A DNA stretch of 64,000 bases from an uncultured Cyclobacteriaceae bacterium. GTDB lineage: Bacteria > Bacteroidota > Bacteroidia > Cytophagales > Cyclobacteriaceae. Numbering within the stretch: the stretch's first letter is position 1; each line of letters starts with the position of its first letter. Both the position numbers and the translations under genes were made by a program. Below are positions 1 through 11,517 of this stretch, piece by piece. The stretch lies in assembly GCA_943788235.1 (NCBI GenBank), contig CALSPM010000006.1, forward strand, positions 1-64,000, read 5' to 3'. Under the pieces are notes generated by a model that worked only from the letters and a program-made list of their open reading frames with translations, searched no databases and was not told where the DNA came from.

Positions 1-5
1 AGGAC

Positions 6-158
6 TCAACCTTTAAAAGAGTTATAAATAAAATCAAAAGGAAATTTTAATTCATGAATAGAAAAAATTGATGGCTTAATATCACTTTTATTTTGACATT
101 TTAACTGTAATTCAAAGCGTACATTATCCATAAAAATCAATTCAGATCCTGATAATTA
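6..158 (-). other. possible C-terminal coding remnant (reads ...SGSELIFMDNVRFELQLKCQNKSDIKPSIFSIHELKFPFDFIYNSFKG*)
   Basis: Open minus-strand frame of about 50 codons ending in TGA (rc of tca at 6-8). Composition looks protein-like, but no family recognised and a stop lies just upstream. Confidence 0.2.
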
Positions 159-466
159 TTTTAATTAAAAAAGCAAAAGAAATCCTCAGATAAATGAATT
201 AATAAAATTCAGTCTAACATAATGCTATCCCAGGTAGTCGTTTATAATAGGGAAATTTCAGAAAAGATGGGGACAAACTTTTTTATATTAAAAGCGACAT
301 CTAAGAACTTTATATTTATACTAAATGCGAGAAAAATCCTCCTTAAAATTTCTAATAATATCCTCAACATTTATAACTGATATTATTTCTTTTAAAAGAT
401 CGTTTTTCGATTTTGAAATTTATAAGATAAACACGTGTAAATTTGCTTAAAAAATAATTTGAGGTT

Positions 467-1608
467 GTGATAAAATTTTTAGATTTAAAAAGCCAATATA
501 TCTCTATTAAGGAAGAAGTTGATTTGGCAATAAGTTCAACAATTGAACAATCAGCATATATTGGGGGTGCTCTTGTTGAGTCTTTTCAGAATTCGTTCGG
601 GGGCTTATCAAGGGGCTAAACATTGTATTGGAGTAGCAAATGGAACAGATGCTTTAGAAATAGCGATTAAATGCTTAGAACTACCAACAAACAGTGAAAT
701 AATAGTACCCTCAAATTCCTTTATTTCAACTGCAGAAGCGGTAACGAACAGTGGACATCAGATTATATTTGGGGATATTAATGAAAATACTTACAACTTA
801 AATATTAATGATGTTAAGGATAAAATTACCCCCCCGAACAACAGCTATAATTGCAGTGCATCTTTACGGACAACCATGTGATATGGGTCCATTAAAAGAT
901 TTAGCTCAAATTCATGATTTGAAAATCATTGAAGACTGTGCTCAAGCTCATGGAGCTGAATATCATGGGCAACGAGTAGGCACTATTGGTGAAATCGGGA
1001 CTTTCAGTTTTTATCCGGGTAAAAATCTTGGGGCTTATGGGGATGCAGGAGCGATTGTCACTAATGATAGCTCTTTGGCTCAAAGAGCCAAAATGATAGC
1101 TAATCATGGTAGAGTTGCAAAGTATGATCATATAATGGAAGGTAGGAATAGCAGATTAGATGGTTTGCAGGCCGCAATTTTGAGTGTAAAGCTAAAACAT
1201 TTAGATTCTTGGCTAGAACATCGTATTCAGTTGTCAAAAGCATATTTGAAGGGCTTAAAAAACATTGGTGATATTGTCCTTCCTGTCATTAATAAGGACA
1301 TTCGACATGTTTTTCATTTGTTTGTCATTAGGACCAAGTATAGAGAAGCCTTAAGGGCGCATTTGACAGCTAAAAATATTGAGACGGGGATTCATTATCC
1401 TATTGCATTACCTAAGTTAGAGGCTTATCATTATATGAAACAAGCTGATGCAAAAATGATGGCTAATAGATTAGATAATGAGTTGTTGAGCCTACCTATA
1501 GGAGAACATTTATCAAGAGAACAGGTTCAAGAGGTTATTTCTGAGATAGATCAGTTTTTTAAATTAAAAAGTGAAACTATTGCAATTTATAATTTTCACA
1601 AAAACTGA
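467..1608 (+). CDS. DegT/DnrJ/EryC1/StrS family PLP-dependent sugar aminotransferase (two frameshifts)
   Basis: GTG start at 467 gives VIKFLDLKSQYISIKEEVDLAISSTIEQSAYIGG; continues through ORFs 543-881 and 808-1608 (GAKHCIGVANGTDALEIA, EDCAQAHGAEYHGQRVGTIGEIGTFSFYPGKNLGAYGDAGAIVTN). Frames rejoin if one G is removed from the GGGGG at about 600 and one C from the C7 run at 829-835. Confidence 0.9.
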
Positions 1609-2653
1609 GTGGTTAGAACCCCCTAGGCTACGGCACCAAATAGTAAGATTATTGCTCAGTGCGGGGCACACTGTAATTTATTTTGAAAAACCATCTTATC
1701 CATGGCACCGAAATAATATAAAAGATTCGGAAATTAATGGCTTAACTTTGAAGAATACAACACAGTTACTTCATCATAAACTAAGACTGAGCTCTATTTT
1801 TGGAAAGTTGAATGAAGTATTTGAAAGGGTGAGTATTAAACGGTCTAGTTTTGAGATGATGGGGGAAAACGTAGTAATTAACTTTAATTATGATTATTAC
1901 TTTTTAAGAAAGATATTTCCAGGATTGAAAATTATTACAATATTGAATGATGATTCTTGGAGCAAAGCAATTTTAGGATCTACGTCATTCTACAAATCAT
2001 CTTTAAAAAAAACATGTATGATGAGCGATGTGGTTGCTTCCGTATCACCAGCTATTTCAAATCAAATAAACCATTATTGCAGTCCAAAATCATTTTATCC
2101 ATGGGCAGATAAGTCATATCAGACACCTAAAAAATCAGAAAATAAATACCAATTATTATTTTGGGGTTATATTAATTCTAGATTAGATTTTCAATACTTA
2201 AAAGGCCTAATTAATCATTCTAGAGTTATGTCTTTTAAGTTAGAAATCCTTCTTGTGGGACCAATTCCAAAGGAGTTAAACGAGATTAAAAGGATTAAAA
2301 AAATCCCAGAGATAAGCTTTCAACCTGCGACGCCTTTGGAAGAGTTATCATTGGATAATGTTTTTGGTGCGATTATACCATACAGAAACGACAATAACCC
2401 AGACATTGAACCAATCTTCTTACCAAATAAAGGACTCTCATTATTAGCGAGAGGCTTACCATTAATTATTACTGGTATGCCAAACTTTATCTTCGCACCG
2501 TTCGTGTTTCGTTTAGGTCAAACATTTACGAAGGATTTGAAAATTTTGAGCGATGTTCGAGACAATTTTTATAACCTTCAAGAGCCCATTAAAAAATTCG
2601 TTAATCAAAACAGTAGTCAAAGTCGATTAGATCAAATTTTAGAATGGGTATAA
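1571..2653 (+). CDS. glycosyltransferase (GT1/GT4-like)
   Basis: 360 aa ORF in a polysaccharide locus: TEWLEPPRLRHQIVRLLLSAGHTVIYFEKPSYPWHR at the N-terminus and PNKGLSLLARGLPLIITGMPNF near the C-terminus. Confidence 0.7.
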   Translation: MKLLQFIIFTKTEWLEPPRLRHQIVRLLLSAGHTVIYFEKPSYPWHRNNIKDSEINGLTLKNTTQLLHHKLRLSSIFGKLNEVFERVSIKRSSFEMMGENVVINFNYDYYFLRKIFPGLKIITILNDDSWSKAILGSTSFYKSSLKKTCMMSDVVASVSPAISNQINHYCSPKSFYPWADKSYQTPKKSENKYQLLFWGYINSRLDFQYLKGLINHSRVMSFKLEILLVGPIPKELNEIKRIKKIPEISFQPATPLEELSLDNVFGAIIPYRNDNNPDIEPIFLPNKGLSLLARGLPLIITGMPNFIFAPFVFRLGQTFTKDLKILSDVRDNFYNLQEPIKKFVNQNSSQSRLDQILEWV

Positions 2654-2728
2654 ACTCTCATAGCATTCTGGAATGATTGAAAAGTTTAAGGATTCGAATG
2701 TGAAAACAACTTAATGAATAGAAATTAA

Positions 2729-4633
2729 ATGTGTGGGATAATAGGAGGCATAAGCCATAAAAAGTTTAATTCTAAGAATTTATTAAAGACGATAGGACAT
2801 AGAGGTCCAGATAATAATGGGTTTTTTATCGAGGGGAAAGCGTTTCTTGGGCATACACGCCTATCAATTCAAGATTTGTCAAACAATGGGAGTCAGCCAA
2901 TGTATTCTAAATGTAAAAACTATGTCATAATATTTAATGGGGAAATATATAATCATAAGGAAATTAGGGCCGAATATCTGCAAGGCCTACATTTTGTTTC
3001 TTCAGGGGACACAGAAACTTTATTATTGGCTTACATCAAGTATCGCGAAGGATGTTTAAAATTATTGAACGGAATTTTTTCCTTTGCCGTTTATGATATT
3101 TTTAAAAAAGAGTTTTTTATTGCAAGAGATCAGTTTGGAGTGAAGCCTCTCTACTTATATAAGGATAAAAGTCAATTTATTTTTGGTTCTGAAATCAAAT
3201 CATTTCTAGAATTTGATATTAAAAAATCCATTGATTTTCAAGCTATAGAGAACTATCTGACTTTTCTGTGGTCTCCCGGTGTCGTGACACCATTTAAAAA
3301 TGTTAAGAAATTATTACCGGGGCATTATATTATATTATCTGGAGAGGATTTTTCGAACATCAAAGAAAAAGTTTATTACGAAAAAATTCCAAATGGAGAA
3401 TATTTAAATCTCAATGAGAATCAGTTGATCGATCAATTGGATAATCTTCTAACAAAAGCTGTCGAAAGACAGCTTTTATCAGATGTACCAGTCGGTTTTT
3501 TTCTGTCAGGTGGGCTAGACTCAACATTACTTGTTGCAATTGCAAAGAAATTACAACCAAAGGCTAAGTTTCCTTGTTTTACTATTGATGTAAGTGGGCA
3601 GAGTTCGGGAACTGATGGGTTTATGGATGATCTTAACTATGCAATGAAGGCAGCAGATTACCTAGATGTTGACCTCTCTATTGTCAAAGCTGATATGGAT
3701 ATTGTACGCGATTTTGATAAAATGATCTGGCATTTAGATGAACCACAGGCTGATGCCGCTCCTTTAAATGTTTTGAATATAGCAAGACTTGCTAAAGAGA
3801 AAAATATTAAAATATTAATTGGGGGTGCTGCTGGGGATGATATATTCTCTGGATACCGAAGACATATTGCTTTAAATTTTGAATCCCTTATTGAAAAACT
3901 ACCCCTATTTTTGAGAAAGCTTATTAAACTTGTTTGTAGATACTTACCTGTCAGGGTAACAGTTTTCAGAAGAATAAAAAAAGTTACTGATAATTTTGAT
4001 AATTTTCAGCAAGACAGACTGATAGGCTATTTTGACTGGATGAAGGCCAGTGAAATAAAAAAACTTTTTAGAAACGACAAGAAATTGGAATTAGCCCTTT
4101 ACGATTCACACAACTATTTTAAAAAACTACTAAAAAAAGTGAATTTAGATAAAAATCTTCTTCAGAAAATGTTGTTTTTAGAAGTGAAGACGTTTCTCGT
4201 GGACCATAATCTTAACTATACAGATAAGATGTCCATGGCAGAAGGAGTTGAAGCACGTGTTCCTTATCTGGATTTAGATGTATTTGAATTTGCTCAAAAA
4301 ATTCCACCTCCTTTAAAGATGAAAGGGAATGAGACGAAATATATATTAAAAAAAGTAGCAGAAAGATATTTACCAAAAGAGATAATATACAGACCGAAGA
4401 CAGGATTTGGAGCACCTGTAAGAAAGTGGATCACAGAAGATATGAGTGATATGATAAGGGAAAGACTGTCTGAGGAGAGAATTCGTGAGCAAGGGATATT
4501 TGATTTCAAAGCAATTGAGAAAATAATATCTCAAAATAAAAGTGGAAAATTAGATGCTTCTTATAATATTTGGGCAATTTTAGCAGTAACTAGTTGGGTC
4601 GAACAATTTGTAAATAATAAATCGCGAAATTGA
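2729..4633 (+). CDS. asnB: asparagine synthase (glutamine-hydrolysing) / AsnB-like amidotransferase
   Basis: MCGIIGGISHKK N-terminal nucleophile Cys, HRGPDNNGFF, FNGEIYNHKEIR, SGGLDSTLLVAIAKK PP-loop; 634 aa intact. Confidence 0.95.
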   Translation: MCGIIGGISHKKFNSKNLLKTIGHRGPDNNGFFIEGKAFLGHTRLSIQDLSNNGSQPMYSKCKNYVIIFNGEIYNHKEIRAEYLQGLHFVSSGDTETLLLAYIKYREGCLKLLNGIFSFAVYDIFKKEFFIARDQFGVKPLYLYKDKSQFIFGSEIKSFLEFDIKKSIDFQAIENYLTFLWSPGVVTPFKNVKKLLPGHYIILSGEDFSNIKEKVYYEKIPNGEYLNLNENQLIDQLDNLLTKAVERQLLSDVPVGFFLSGGLDSTLLVAIAKKLQPKAKFPCFTIDVSGQSSGTDGFMDDLNYAMKAADYLDVDLSIVKADMDIVRDFDKMIWHLDEPQADAAPLNVLNIARLAKEKNIKILIGGAAGDDIFSGYRRHIALNFESLIEKLPLFLRKLIKLVCRYLPVRVTVFRRIKKVTDNFDNFQQDRLIGYFDWMKASEIKKLFRNDKKLELALYDSHNYFKKLLKKVNLDKNLLQKMLFLEVKTFLVDHNLNYTDKMSMAEGVEARVPYLDLDVFEFAQKIPPPLKMKGNETKYILKKVAERYLPKEIIYRPKTGFGAPVRKWITEDMSDMIRERLSEERIREQGIFDFKAIEKIISQNKSGKLDASYNIWAILAVTSWVEQFVNNKSRN

Positions 4634-6719
4634 AACAAATTATACAGTCATTTAAAACCGGTAAAACAGTTTTAGAGGAACTTCCTGTTCCTAAGGTAAA
4701 AAGGGGAACGGTTCTAATACAGACAACCCGTTCACTTGTTTCGTTAGGGACAGAAAGAATGTTGGTTGAATTTGGAAAAGCAAATTTAATCTCTAAGGCT
4801 CGACAGCAACCGGAAAAGGTAAAGCAAGTACTAGATAAAATAAAAACAGAAGGGTTGCTACCAACTATTGAAACTGTTTTTAATAAACTAGAGCAACCGC
4901 TCCCGTTGGGATATTGTAACGTAGGTCGAGTAATTGCAGTAGGAGAGGGTGTTTTTGACTTTAATGTTGGAGATCGAGTAGCGTCAAACGGAAATCATGC
5001 GGAATTTGTTTGTGTCCCACAAAATTTAGTGGCACACATTCCTATAGATGTCAGTGATGATGAAGCTTGTTTTACAGTTGTTGGATCAATAGGTTTACAA
5101 GGATTACGATTGTTGAATCCGACTATGGGCGAGACTTTTGTAGTAGTTGGGTTGGGGTTAATAGGCCTATTAACTGCACAGTTGTTATTGGCTAATGGAT
5201 GTAATGTCATTGGTGTTGATCTTGACGATTCGAAACTTTCTTTAGCGAGTGAGATGGGGGATAATTCCATTTAGCGCTAAATCTGGAGATGTCGTAAAAT
5301 TTGTGGAGTCTACAACTAAAAATATTGGTGCAGATGGAGTAATAATAACGGCATCCGCTACAGGGAATGATATAATTTCGCAGTCTGCTAAAATGAGCAG
5401 AAAGCGCGGAAGGATTATTCTGGTAGGGGTTGTAGGATTAGACTATAAGTAGATCTGAATTTTACGAAAAAGAGCTATCATTTCAAGTTTCGTGTTCATA
5501 TGGCCCGGGCAGGTATGATGAGGGTTACGAACAAAAAGGGAATGATTACCCGCTCCCATTCGTTCGATGGACCGAAAAAAGAAACTTTGAAACAATCTTG
5601 CAATCTATTTCAAGTTCCAATTTGCACGTTCAAGAACTCATATCCGACATAGTCCAACTTGAAGATTATCAGCAAGATTTATAATTCTATAAGCTCGAGT
5701 AAGTCAATCGCTTCAATATTAAGATATCCTGAGAAAAGCGTAATTAACCGTTCCCGCAATCTTATACTAAACAATAATTCCTTCTCTGCTTCTAAAGGAG
5801 TCTTGGGTGTAATAGGAGCGGGAAATTTTACAAAAATGACAATGCTTCCGGCATTAAAAAAATCTAGATGCAGGATTAAAGTACATTGCTAGCGCTGGAG
5901 GTGTTACTGGGACTGCTCTGGCGAAAAAATATAATTTTTCATTCTCAACAACAGACTATAAAGAAATAGTAAGTGATAAGGAAGTGGATTTGGTATTGAT
6001 TACAACAAGGCACGACCAACATGCCGCATTGGTTGTTGAATGTTTGGAGAACAATAAAAATGTATTCGTCGAAAAACCACTAGCCCTTAACGCAAGTCAG
6101 TTAGATAAAATTATTGAGGCATACAAAACATCAAATGGGGAAGCATTGACTGTTGGATTTAACAGGCGTTTCTCTCCTCATGCAATTAAAGTAAAAAGCT
6201 TGATTGGGAACAGTCCGGTTAGTGTTATTGCGACAATGAATGCCGGGGCTATTCCAGCAAATGTATGGGTACATGACATGAATGTTGGTGGTGGACGTAT
6301 TATTGGGGAGGCGTGTCATTTCATTGATTTGATAACTTATTTTACGGGTAGTAAAGTTGTAGCTGTTTGTATGAATGCAATGGGTGTAAATCCGAATGAA
6401 AATACGGACACGGCAACCATATTACTTGAAATATGAAAATGGGTCGACGGGGACTATTAATTATTTTGCTAATGGGTCAAAAGAATATCCTAAAGAACGA
6501 ATTGAAATTTATTCACAAGAAAGGACTTTAGTAATTGATAATTTTAGAGTTACAACTGGTTATGGGTTTGAAAATTTCAAAAAACTAAAATCTTCCCTGG
6601 ATAAGGGACATAGAAAACAATTTGAATTATTGATTAATCAAGCTAAAAGTGGGGGTCCTCCCCTTATTCCATTAGATGAAATTATAAACACCACTAAAGG
6701 CAAGTTTTGCGGCTATTGA
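4630..6719 (+). CDS. bi-domain oxidoreductase: Zn-type alcohol dehydrogenase domain fused to GFO/IDH/MocA domain (several frameshifts)
   Basis: ORFs 4630-5274, 5249-5452, 5659-5892, 5984-6436 and 6396-6719 join into one protein: SLVSLGTERMLVEFGKANLISKARQQPEKVKQVLDK ... VVGLGLIGLLTAQLL ... GVIGAGNFTKMTMLPAL ... VFVEKPLALN ... GFNRRFSPHA ... GEACHFIDLITYFTG. Confidence 0.85.
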
Positions 6720-6760
6720 AAGCTTAAAAAATAGGGTCTTGGGTTCAACTAGACTAAATT

Positions 6761-7845
6761 ATGCTTGTAGACTTCATTGCAGGGGCTAGACCCAATTTCA
6801 TGAAAATCGCTCCGATGCTTAAGGCCATTTCCCAAGTACCCCTCGTTCAATGTGATCAAGTTATCGACTGATTCATACAGGTCAACATTATGATCGCAAC
6901 ATGAGTGGTACATTTTTTGAACAACTAGGGATACCTGAGCCGAATGTAAATTTAGGGGCGGGTGGGGGCACCCAAGCTGAACAAACCGCCAAAATCATGG
7001 TGGGGTATGAGGGCTTATTATTGAAAGAGCCTTGTGATTTATGTATGGTAGTTGGAGATGTAACATCTACGATGGCGTGCTCTATCACCGCCAAAAAGCT
7101 AAATATTAGAGTGGCACATGTAGAAGCCGGTATTAGATCAGGTGATATGACTATGCCGGAAGAAATAAATCGAATCCTTACCGATAGTATCAGTGATTAT
7201 TTCTTTACCACTTCCGAGAATGCCAATCAAAATTTACGTAAGCTAGGCGTTTCTGAGAGCCGTATTTTTTTTGTTGGAAATACTATGATTGACACTTTAT
7301 TAGCTAATGTTGCCCGTTTTCAAAAGCCGTATTTTTGGGATAAACATTTGTTAATTCCAAAGCAATATTTAGTTTTAACATTACATAGGCCAGCCAATGT
7401 TGATCAAGAGGATAATTTAAAATTATTGATTAATACCATTATTCAGAATGCAAACAATTTAAAACTTGTATTCCCTGTTCATCCCCGTACAAGACAAGTA
7501 CTAGATAAATTAAATATAGTGCATTCCAACCTCATCTTGTCAGACCCTTTACCATATCTAGAATTTAATTATTTAGTGAAAAATTCTCAAGCCGTGATTA
7601 CTGACTCAGGGGGGATAACGGAGGAAACAACTGTGCTTGGAGTCCCATGTATGACCCTTCGATCTAATACAGAACGTCCAGAAACTATAACTATTGGCAC
7701 CAATGAGTTATTAGGCACAAATCCTGATGCACTTATACCCGCAATGGAGAAATTAATTTCAGGGAATTGGAAAAAAGGTGAAATTCCCCCATTGTGGGAT
7801 GGACAAACCTCTGAGCGAATTATAGAAAGAATTCTTAAGCTATAA
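6761..7845 (+). CDS. wecB: UDP-N-acetylglucosamine 2-epimerase (frameshift near 6868)
   Basis: LVDFIAGARPNFMKIAPMLKAI then LIHTGQHYDRNMSGTFFEQLGIPEPNVNLGAGGGTQAEQTAKIM, HVEAGIRSGDMTMPEEINRILTD, TDSGGITEETTVLGVPCMTLRSNTERPET. Confidence 0.93.
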
Positions 7846-7885
7846 AAATATCGAGAGAATCCTTACATATTACCGGCTTGGCATA

Positions 7886-9688
7886 ATGAATTTAATTCGT
7901 GTAGGTCTCTACAGGTTAATGTTAAAAATAGGAGTTCATCCAGTTCAGAAAATAGATTACCAGTCTTTAAGTGGAGAGTTCTTTAATGAGCCAGAGGCTA
8001 TATTATTACCAAATTCTCAAGGGATACCTTCTATTGACCAATTGGAAAAAGGGTTTACACCATTTTTTGGTAGGTTTATTTCTTTTGAAGGGAGGATTCC
8101 AAATTGGCATAAAAACTATTATAGCAATCAAGAGTCAGCTTTTAAAAATATCGATTGGTGGAAAATTCCAGATTTCGACCCATTATTAGGGGATATTAAA
8201 ACTGTTTGGGAACTTTCTCGTTTCGACTGGGTAGTTCAGTTGGCAATTGTAGCGACTTCGGGGGAGCATAAAGCAATTGACTTGTTAAACATAAGACTTA
8301 ATAGTTGGCTTCAAGAAAATCAACCTTATAAGGGCGTAAACTGGAAATGTGGGCAAGAGGCTTCAATCAGGGTAATGCACTTAATTTTAGCAGCAATTAT
8401 TTTAAATCAATTGAATTCTCCTTCAAAACTTTTGATTAGGTTAATTGAGATGCATATAAAAAGAATTTTACCTACTATTTCATATGCAATTGGACAAAAC
8501 AATAATCATGGGACATCGGAAGCTGCGGCATTATTTATTGGAGGCCATTTTCTAAAAATACACGGGTTAATTAAATATACAATTAGTGAAGTGATCGGTA
8601 GAGAATGGCTGGAGGATAGAGCAAAAATATTATTTTCAAAAGATGGATGTTTTAGTCAATATTCGGTTAACTACCATCGTTTAGCATTAGATACATATAG
8701 TTTTTGTGAGTGTTATAGAAAAAAAAATGATTTAGAATTATTTTCTAAAAAGATGTATGATAAAATTAAAAAAGCTACTTTATGGCTTGAAATTTTGACA
8801 GATACAAAAAATGGGGATGCTCCAAACATAGGGGCGAATGATGGAGCTAAAATTTTGAGTATGTTTAATTCTGAATATCGAGATTACAGGCCATCTGTTC
8901 AGTGGGCAAATCTGGTCTTTAACAATAGAGTAATTTATGATTTAACAGAAAATCAGACTAGTATTTATAATCAACTTGGGATAAAAACGCAATCTGCCAT
9001 TAAAGATTTTTCAGTAGATGAAGCTCAACTAATGGGGGATGAGGACGGGTTTTTTATATACCGAAAAAAGGGAGTCTTACTAATATTGAAACGCCCTGTT
9101 TTTAAATTTAGGCCAAGTCATTCTGATGCTTTGCATGTTGATTTGTGGATAAATGGCGAAAATGTACTTCGGGATGGCGGGAGCTATTCATACAATTCGA
9201 CTATTGAAAAATCTAGGTATTATTATGGAGTGGCATCACATAACAGTATTCAATTTGATTCAAGAGATCAAATGCCTAAAGTTGGGAGGTTCTTATTTGG
9301 ATCATGGTTAAAAGAAATTGATTTCCACTATGATAGTTCTGAACATAGCTTTATGATTTCAGCTGCTTATCGTGATTATTTAGGGTCATTTCATAAACGT
9401 GAATTATTTGTTTATGGAAATAAAGTAATTGTAAAAGATCAATATTCGGGGATTAAGGAAATGGCCCAATTAAAATGGAGATTAAATCCTGATCAGTTTA
9501 ACTTTGACTCGATTCTTAGCAAGAAGAATGAGATTAATATTGATCTTAGATCAAGAATAATAACTGGCGATTTTAATCTTTCAACTGAATTTGAATCAAG
9601 ATTTTACTTTACTGAATCAAGATTGCCAGTCGTATCTAATACTTTAAATCGATCAGGTAATTTTATAACAAATATAACTTGGAAATGA
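7886..9688 (+). CDS. heparinase II/III family protein (alginate-lyase superfamily)
   Basis: 600 aa; WELSRFDWVVQLA, IGQNNNHGTSEAAALFIGGHFL, RPSHSDALHVDLWINGENVLRDGGSYSYN, YYYGVASHNSIQFDSRDQMPKVGRFLFG. Confidence 0.9.
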   Translation: MNLIRVGLYRLMLKIGVHPVQKIDYQSLSGEFFNEPEAILLPNSQGIPSIDQLEKGFTPFFGRFISFEGRIPNWHKNYYSNQESAFKNIDWWKIPDFDPLLGDIKTVWELSRFDWVVQLAIVATSGEHKAIDLLNIRLNSWLQENQPYKGVNWKCGQEASIRVMHLILAAIILNQLNSPSKLLIRLIEMHIKRILPTISYAIGQNNNHGTSEAAALFIGGHFLKIHGLIKYTISEVIGREWLEDRAKILFSKDGCFSQYSVNYHRLALDTYSFCECYRKKNDLELFSKKMYDKIKKATLWLEILTDTKNGDAPNIGANDGAKILSMFNSEYRDYRPSVQWANLVFNNRVIYDLTENQTSIYNQLGIKTQSAIKDFSVDEAQLMGDEDGFFIYRKKGVLLILKRPVFKFRPSHSDALHVDLWINGENVLRDGGSYSYNSTIEKSRYYYGVASHNSIQFDSRDQMPKVGRFLFGSWLKEIDFHYDSSEHSFMISAAYRDYLGSFHKRELFVYGNKVIVKDQYSGIKEMAQLKWRLNPDQFNFDSILSKKNEINIDLRSRIITGDFNLSTEFESRFYFTESRLPVVSNTLNRSGNFITNITWK

Positions 9689-10911
9689 AACTACTTTATT
9701 TTCATCAACATTTTTCAACGCCAAAAGGATCTACAGGAACAAGATCTTATGAAATGGCATTACGCTGTTTAAAAGAGGGGCATGAAGTTGTAATGGTATG
9801 TGGTAGTTATAGCGATGGTAATACAGGGCTAACAAATCCTTTTAAATGGGGGTGTAGAAGTGGAATTGTTGATGAAATTAAAATTATAGAGTTTAATTTG
9901 TCCTACTCAAATAGTGATGGATTTATTAAAAGGTCTTCCCTGTTTTTGTTATTTGCTTTAAGAAGCATTTTTATTGCCCTAACATATAATTATGATATTT
10001 TATTTGCAACAACTACTCCATTAACTGCAGGAATCCCCGGTATTTTCGCACGGTGGATTCGTAGAAAAACTTTTGTTTTCGAGGTAAGGGATTTGTGGCC
10101 TGAATTACCAAAGGCAATGGGTGTAATTACGAATCCTATTGTTCTAAACCTAATGGTATTTCTGGAGTATGTTTCATATAAATCTGCTCACAGATTAATT
10201 GGGTTATCCCCTGGCATATGTGATGGGATTGCATTAAGGGGTATTTCAAATGAAAAAATTATCGAAATTTCTAATGGTTGTGATCTTGAATTATTTTCAA
10301 ATCAATCAAATGCTTGGCGACCTCCTGAAATTAAGGAAAGTGATTTAATATTAATATATAGTGGGACGCATGGAATTGCCAATGGACTCGACTCTGTGTT
10401 AAATGCTGTTAAGATATTAAATGAAAGAGGTATTTCAGGATATCAAATTCTTTTGATTGGTAATGGTCGAGAAAAACAAAGTTTGATGAATATAGCGAAT
10501 ATTCAATCTCTTAAAAGTCACATTGTTTTTATGGACCCTATTTCAAAAGAAAAACTTGTAGGGCTATTAAATGCCAGTGATGTTGGGTTGCAGATTTTGG
10601 CTAATGTGCCTGCATTCTATTATGGGACTTCTCCTAATAAATTTTTTGATTATTTAGCTGCTGGACTTCCGGTATTAACTAATTACCCAGGTTGGGTTGC
10701 AGATTTGATTGAAATAAACAAATGTGGCTTTAGCTGTGGCGGGGATGATGCCTCTCTATTTGCTGACCAAATTGAAACCATTTTATTAAACAAACAATTG
10801 TTGAAAAACATGGGAAGTAATGCCAAAGCACTAGCGGCAAAAGAATTTAATCGAAGTATATTGTCCCAATATTGGGTAGGTTGGGTATTCGATGGGATAA
10901 AACTAAATTAA
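9679..10911 (+). CDS. glycosyltransferase family 4 (WbuB-like)
   Basis: HQHFSTPKGSTGTRSYEMALRCLKEGHEVVMVCGSY; FEVRDLWPELPKAMGV; IYSGTHGIANGLDSVLNAVKIL; SPNKFFDYLAAGLPVLTNYPGW. Confidence 0.92.
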   Translation: MEMKLLYFHQHFSTPKGSTGTRSYEMALRCLKEGHEVVMVCGSYSDGNTGLTNPFKWGCRSGIVDEIKIIEFNLSYSNSDGFIKRSSLFLLFALRSIFIALTYNYDILFATTTPLTAGIPGIFARWIRRKTFVFEVRDLWPELPKAMGVITNPIVLNLMVFLEYVSYKSAHRLIGLSPGICDGIALRGISNEKIIEISNGCDLELFSNQSNAWRPPEIKESDLILIYSGTHGIANGLDSVLNAVKILNERGISGYQILLIGNGREKQSLMNIANIQSLKSHIVFMDPISKEKLVGLLNASDVGLQILANVPAFYYGTSPNKFFDYLAAGLPVLTNYPGWVADLIEINKCGFSCGGDDASLFADQIETILLNKQLLKNMGSNAKALAAKEFNRSILSQYWVGWVFDGIKLN

Positions 10912-11508
10912 ATGAAGAGTCTTATAATTATTGGGGCGAGTGGTCACGGCAGTGTAATGGCTGATATTGCAGTTAAATTGAAGTTTTCTGTTAAATTCTG
11001 GGATGATGATTTATCAAAAGAAATATACGGATATAAAGTTGAAAAAAGAGTTAGGGAAGATCCTCTCAATTCAAGTTTAATTATTGGAATTGGTAATAAT
11101 TCTATTCGGGAAAGCATTTCGAAGCAATATTCGAAAGATAAATTTATATCATTAATTCACCCAATAGCAACAATATCAGATAATACTAAAATCGGTTTTG
11201 GCTCTGTTGTAATGGCAGGTGTGTGCATTAATAATGATTCAATTATAGGCGACCATTGTATACTAAATACTGGAGCGGTTGTTGATCATGACTGTAAGCT
11301 TGAGAACTATGTTCATGTTTCTCCTAATGTGACACTCTGTGGAAATGTTTCGATTGGTAATTCATCATGGGTAGGAGCAGGAGTTACGATTATTCAAGAT
11401 ATTAAAGTTGGTGAAAATGTAACAATTGGCGCAGGAGCAGTTATAATAGAAGATATCCCAAGTGGGGCTACCGTTGTTGGAAATCCAGGAAAAATAATTA
11501 AAATTTGA
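10912..11508 (+). CDS. NeuD/PglD-family sugar O/N-acetyltransferase (left-handed beta helix)
   Basis: LIIIGASGHGSVMADIAVKL N-terminus; hexapeptide repeats VVDHDCKLENYVHVSPNVTLCGNVSIGNSSWVGAGVTIIQDIKVGENVTIGAGAVIIEDIPSGATVVGNPGKIIKI. Confidence 0.92.
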   Translation: MKSLIIIGASGHGSVMADIAVKLKFSVKFWDDDLSKEIYGYKVEKRVREDPLNSSLIIGIGNNSIRESISKQYSKDKFISLIHPIATISDNTKIGFGSVVMAGVCINNDSIIGDHCILNTGAVVDHDCKLENYVHVSPNVTLCGNVSIGNSSWVGAGVTIIQDIKVGENVTIGAGAVIIEDIPSGATVVGNPGKIIKI

Positions 11509-11517
11509 TAGAAAAAC

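Noticed and set aside
901-1131. Minus-strand 76-aa ORF
   Set aside because: Fully antisense to the well-supported aminotransferase; no motif.
5249-6719. Separate small dehydrogenase genes
   Set aside because: They are contiguous pieces of one bi-domain oxidoreductase split by single-base indels.
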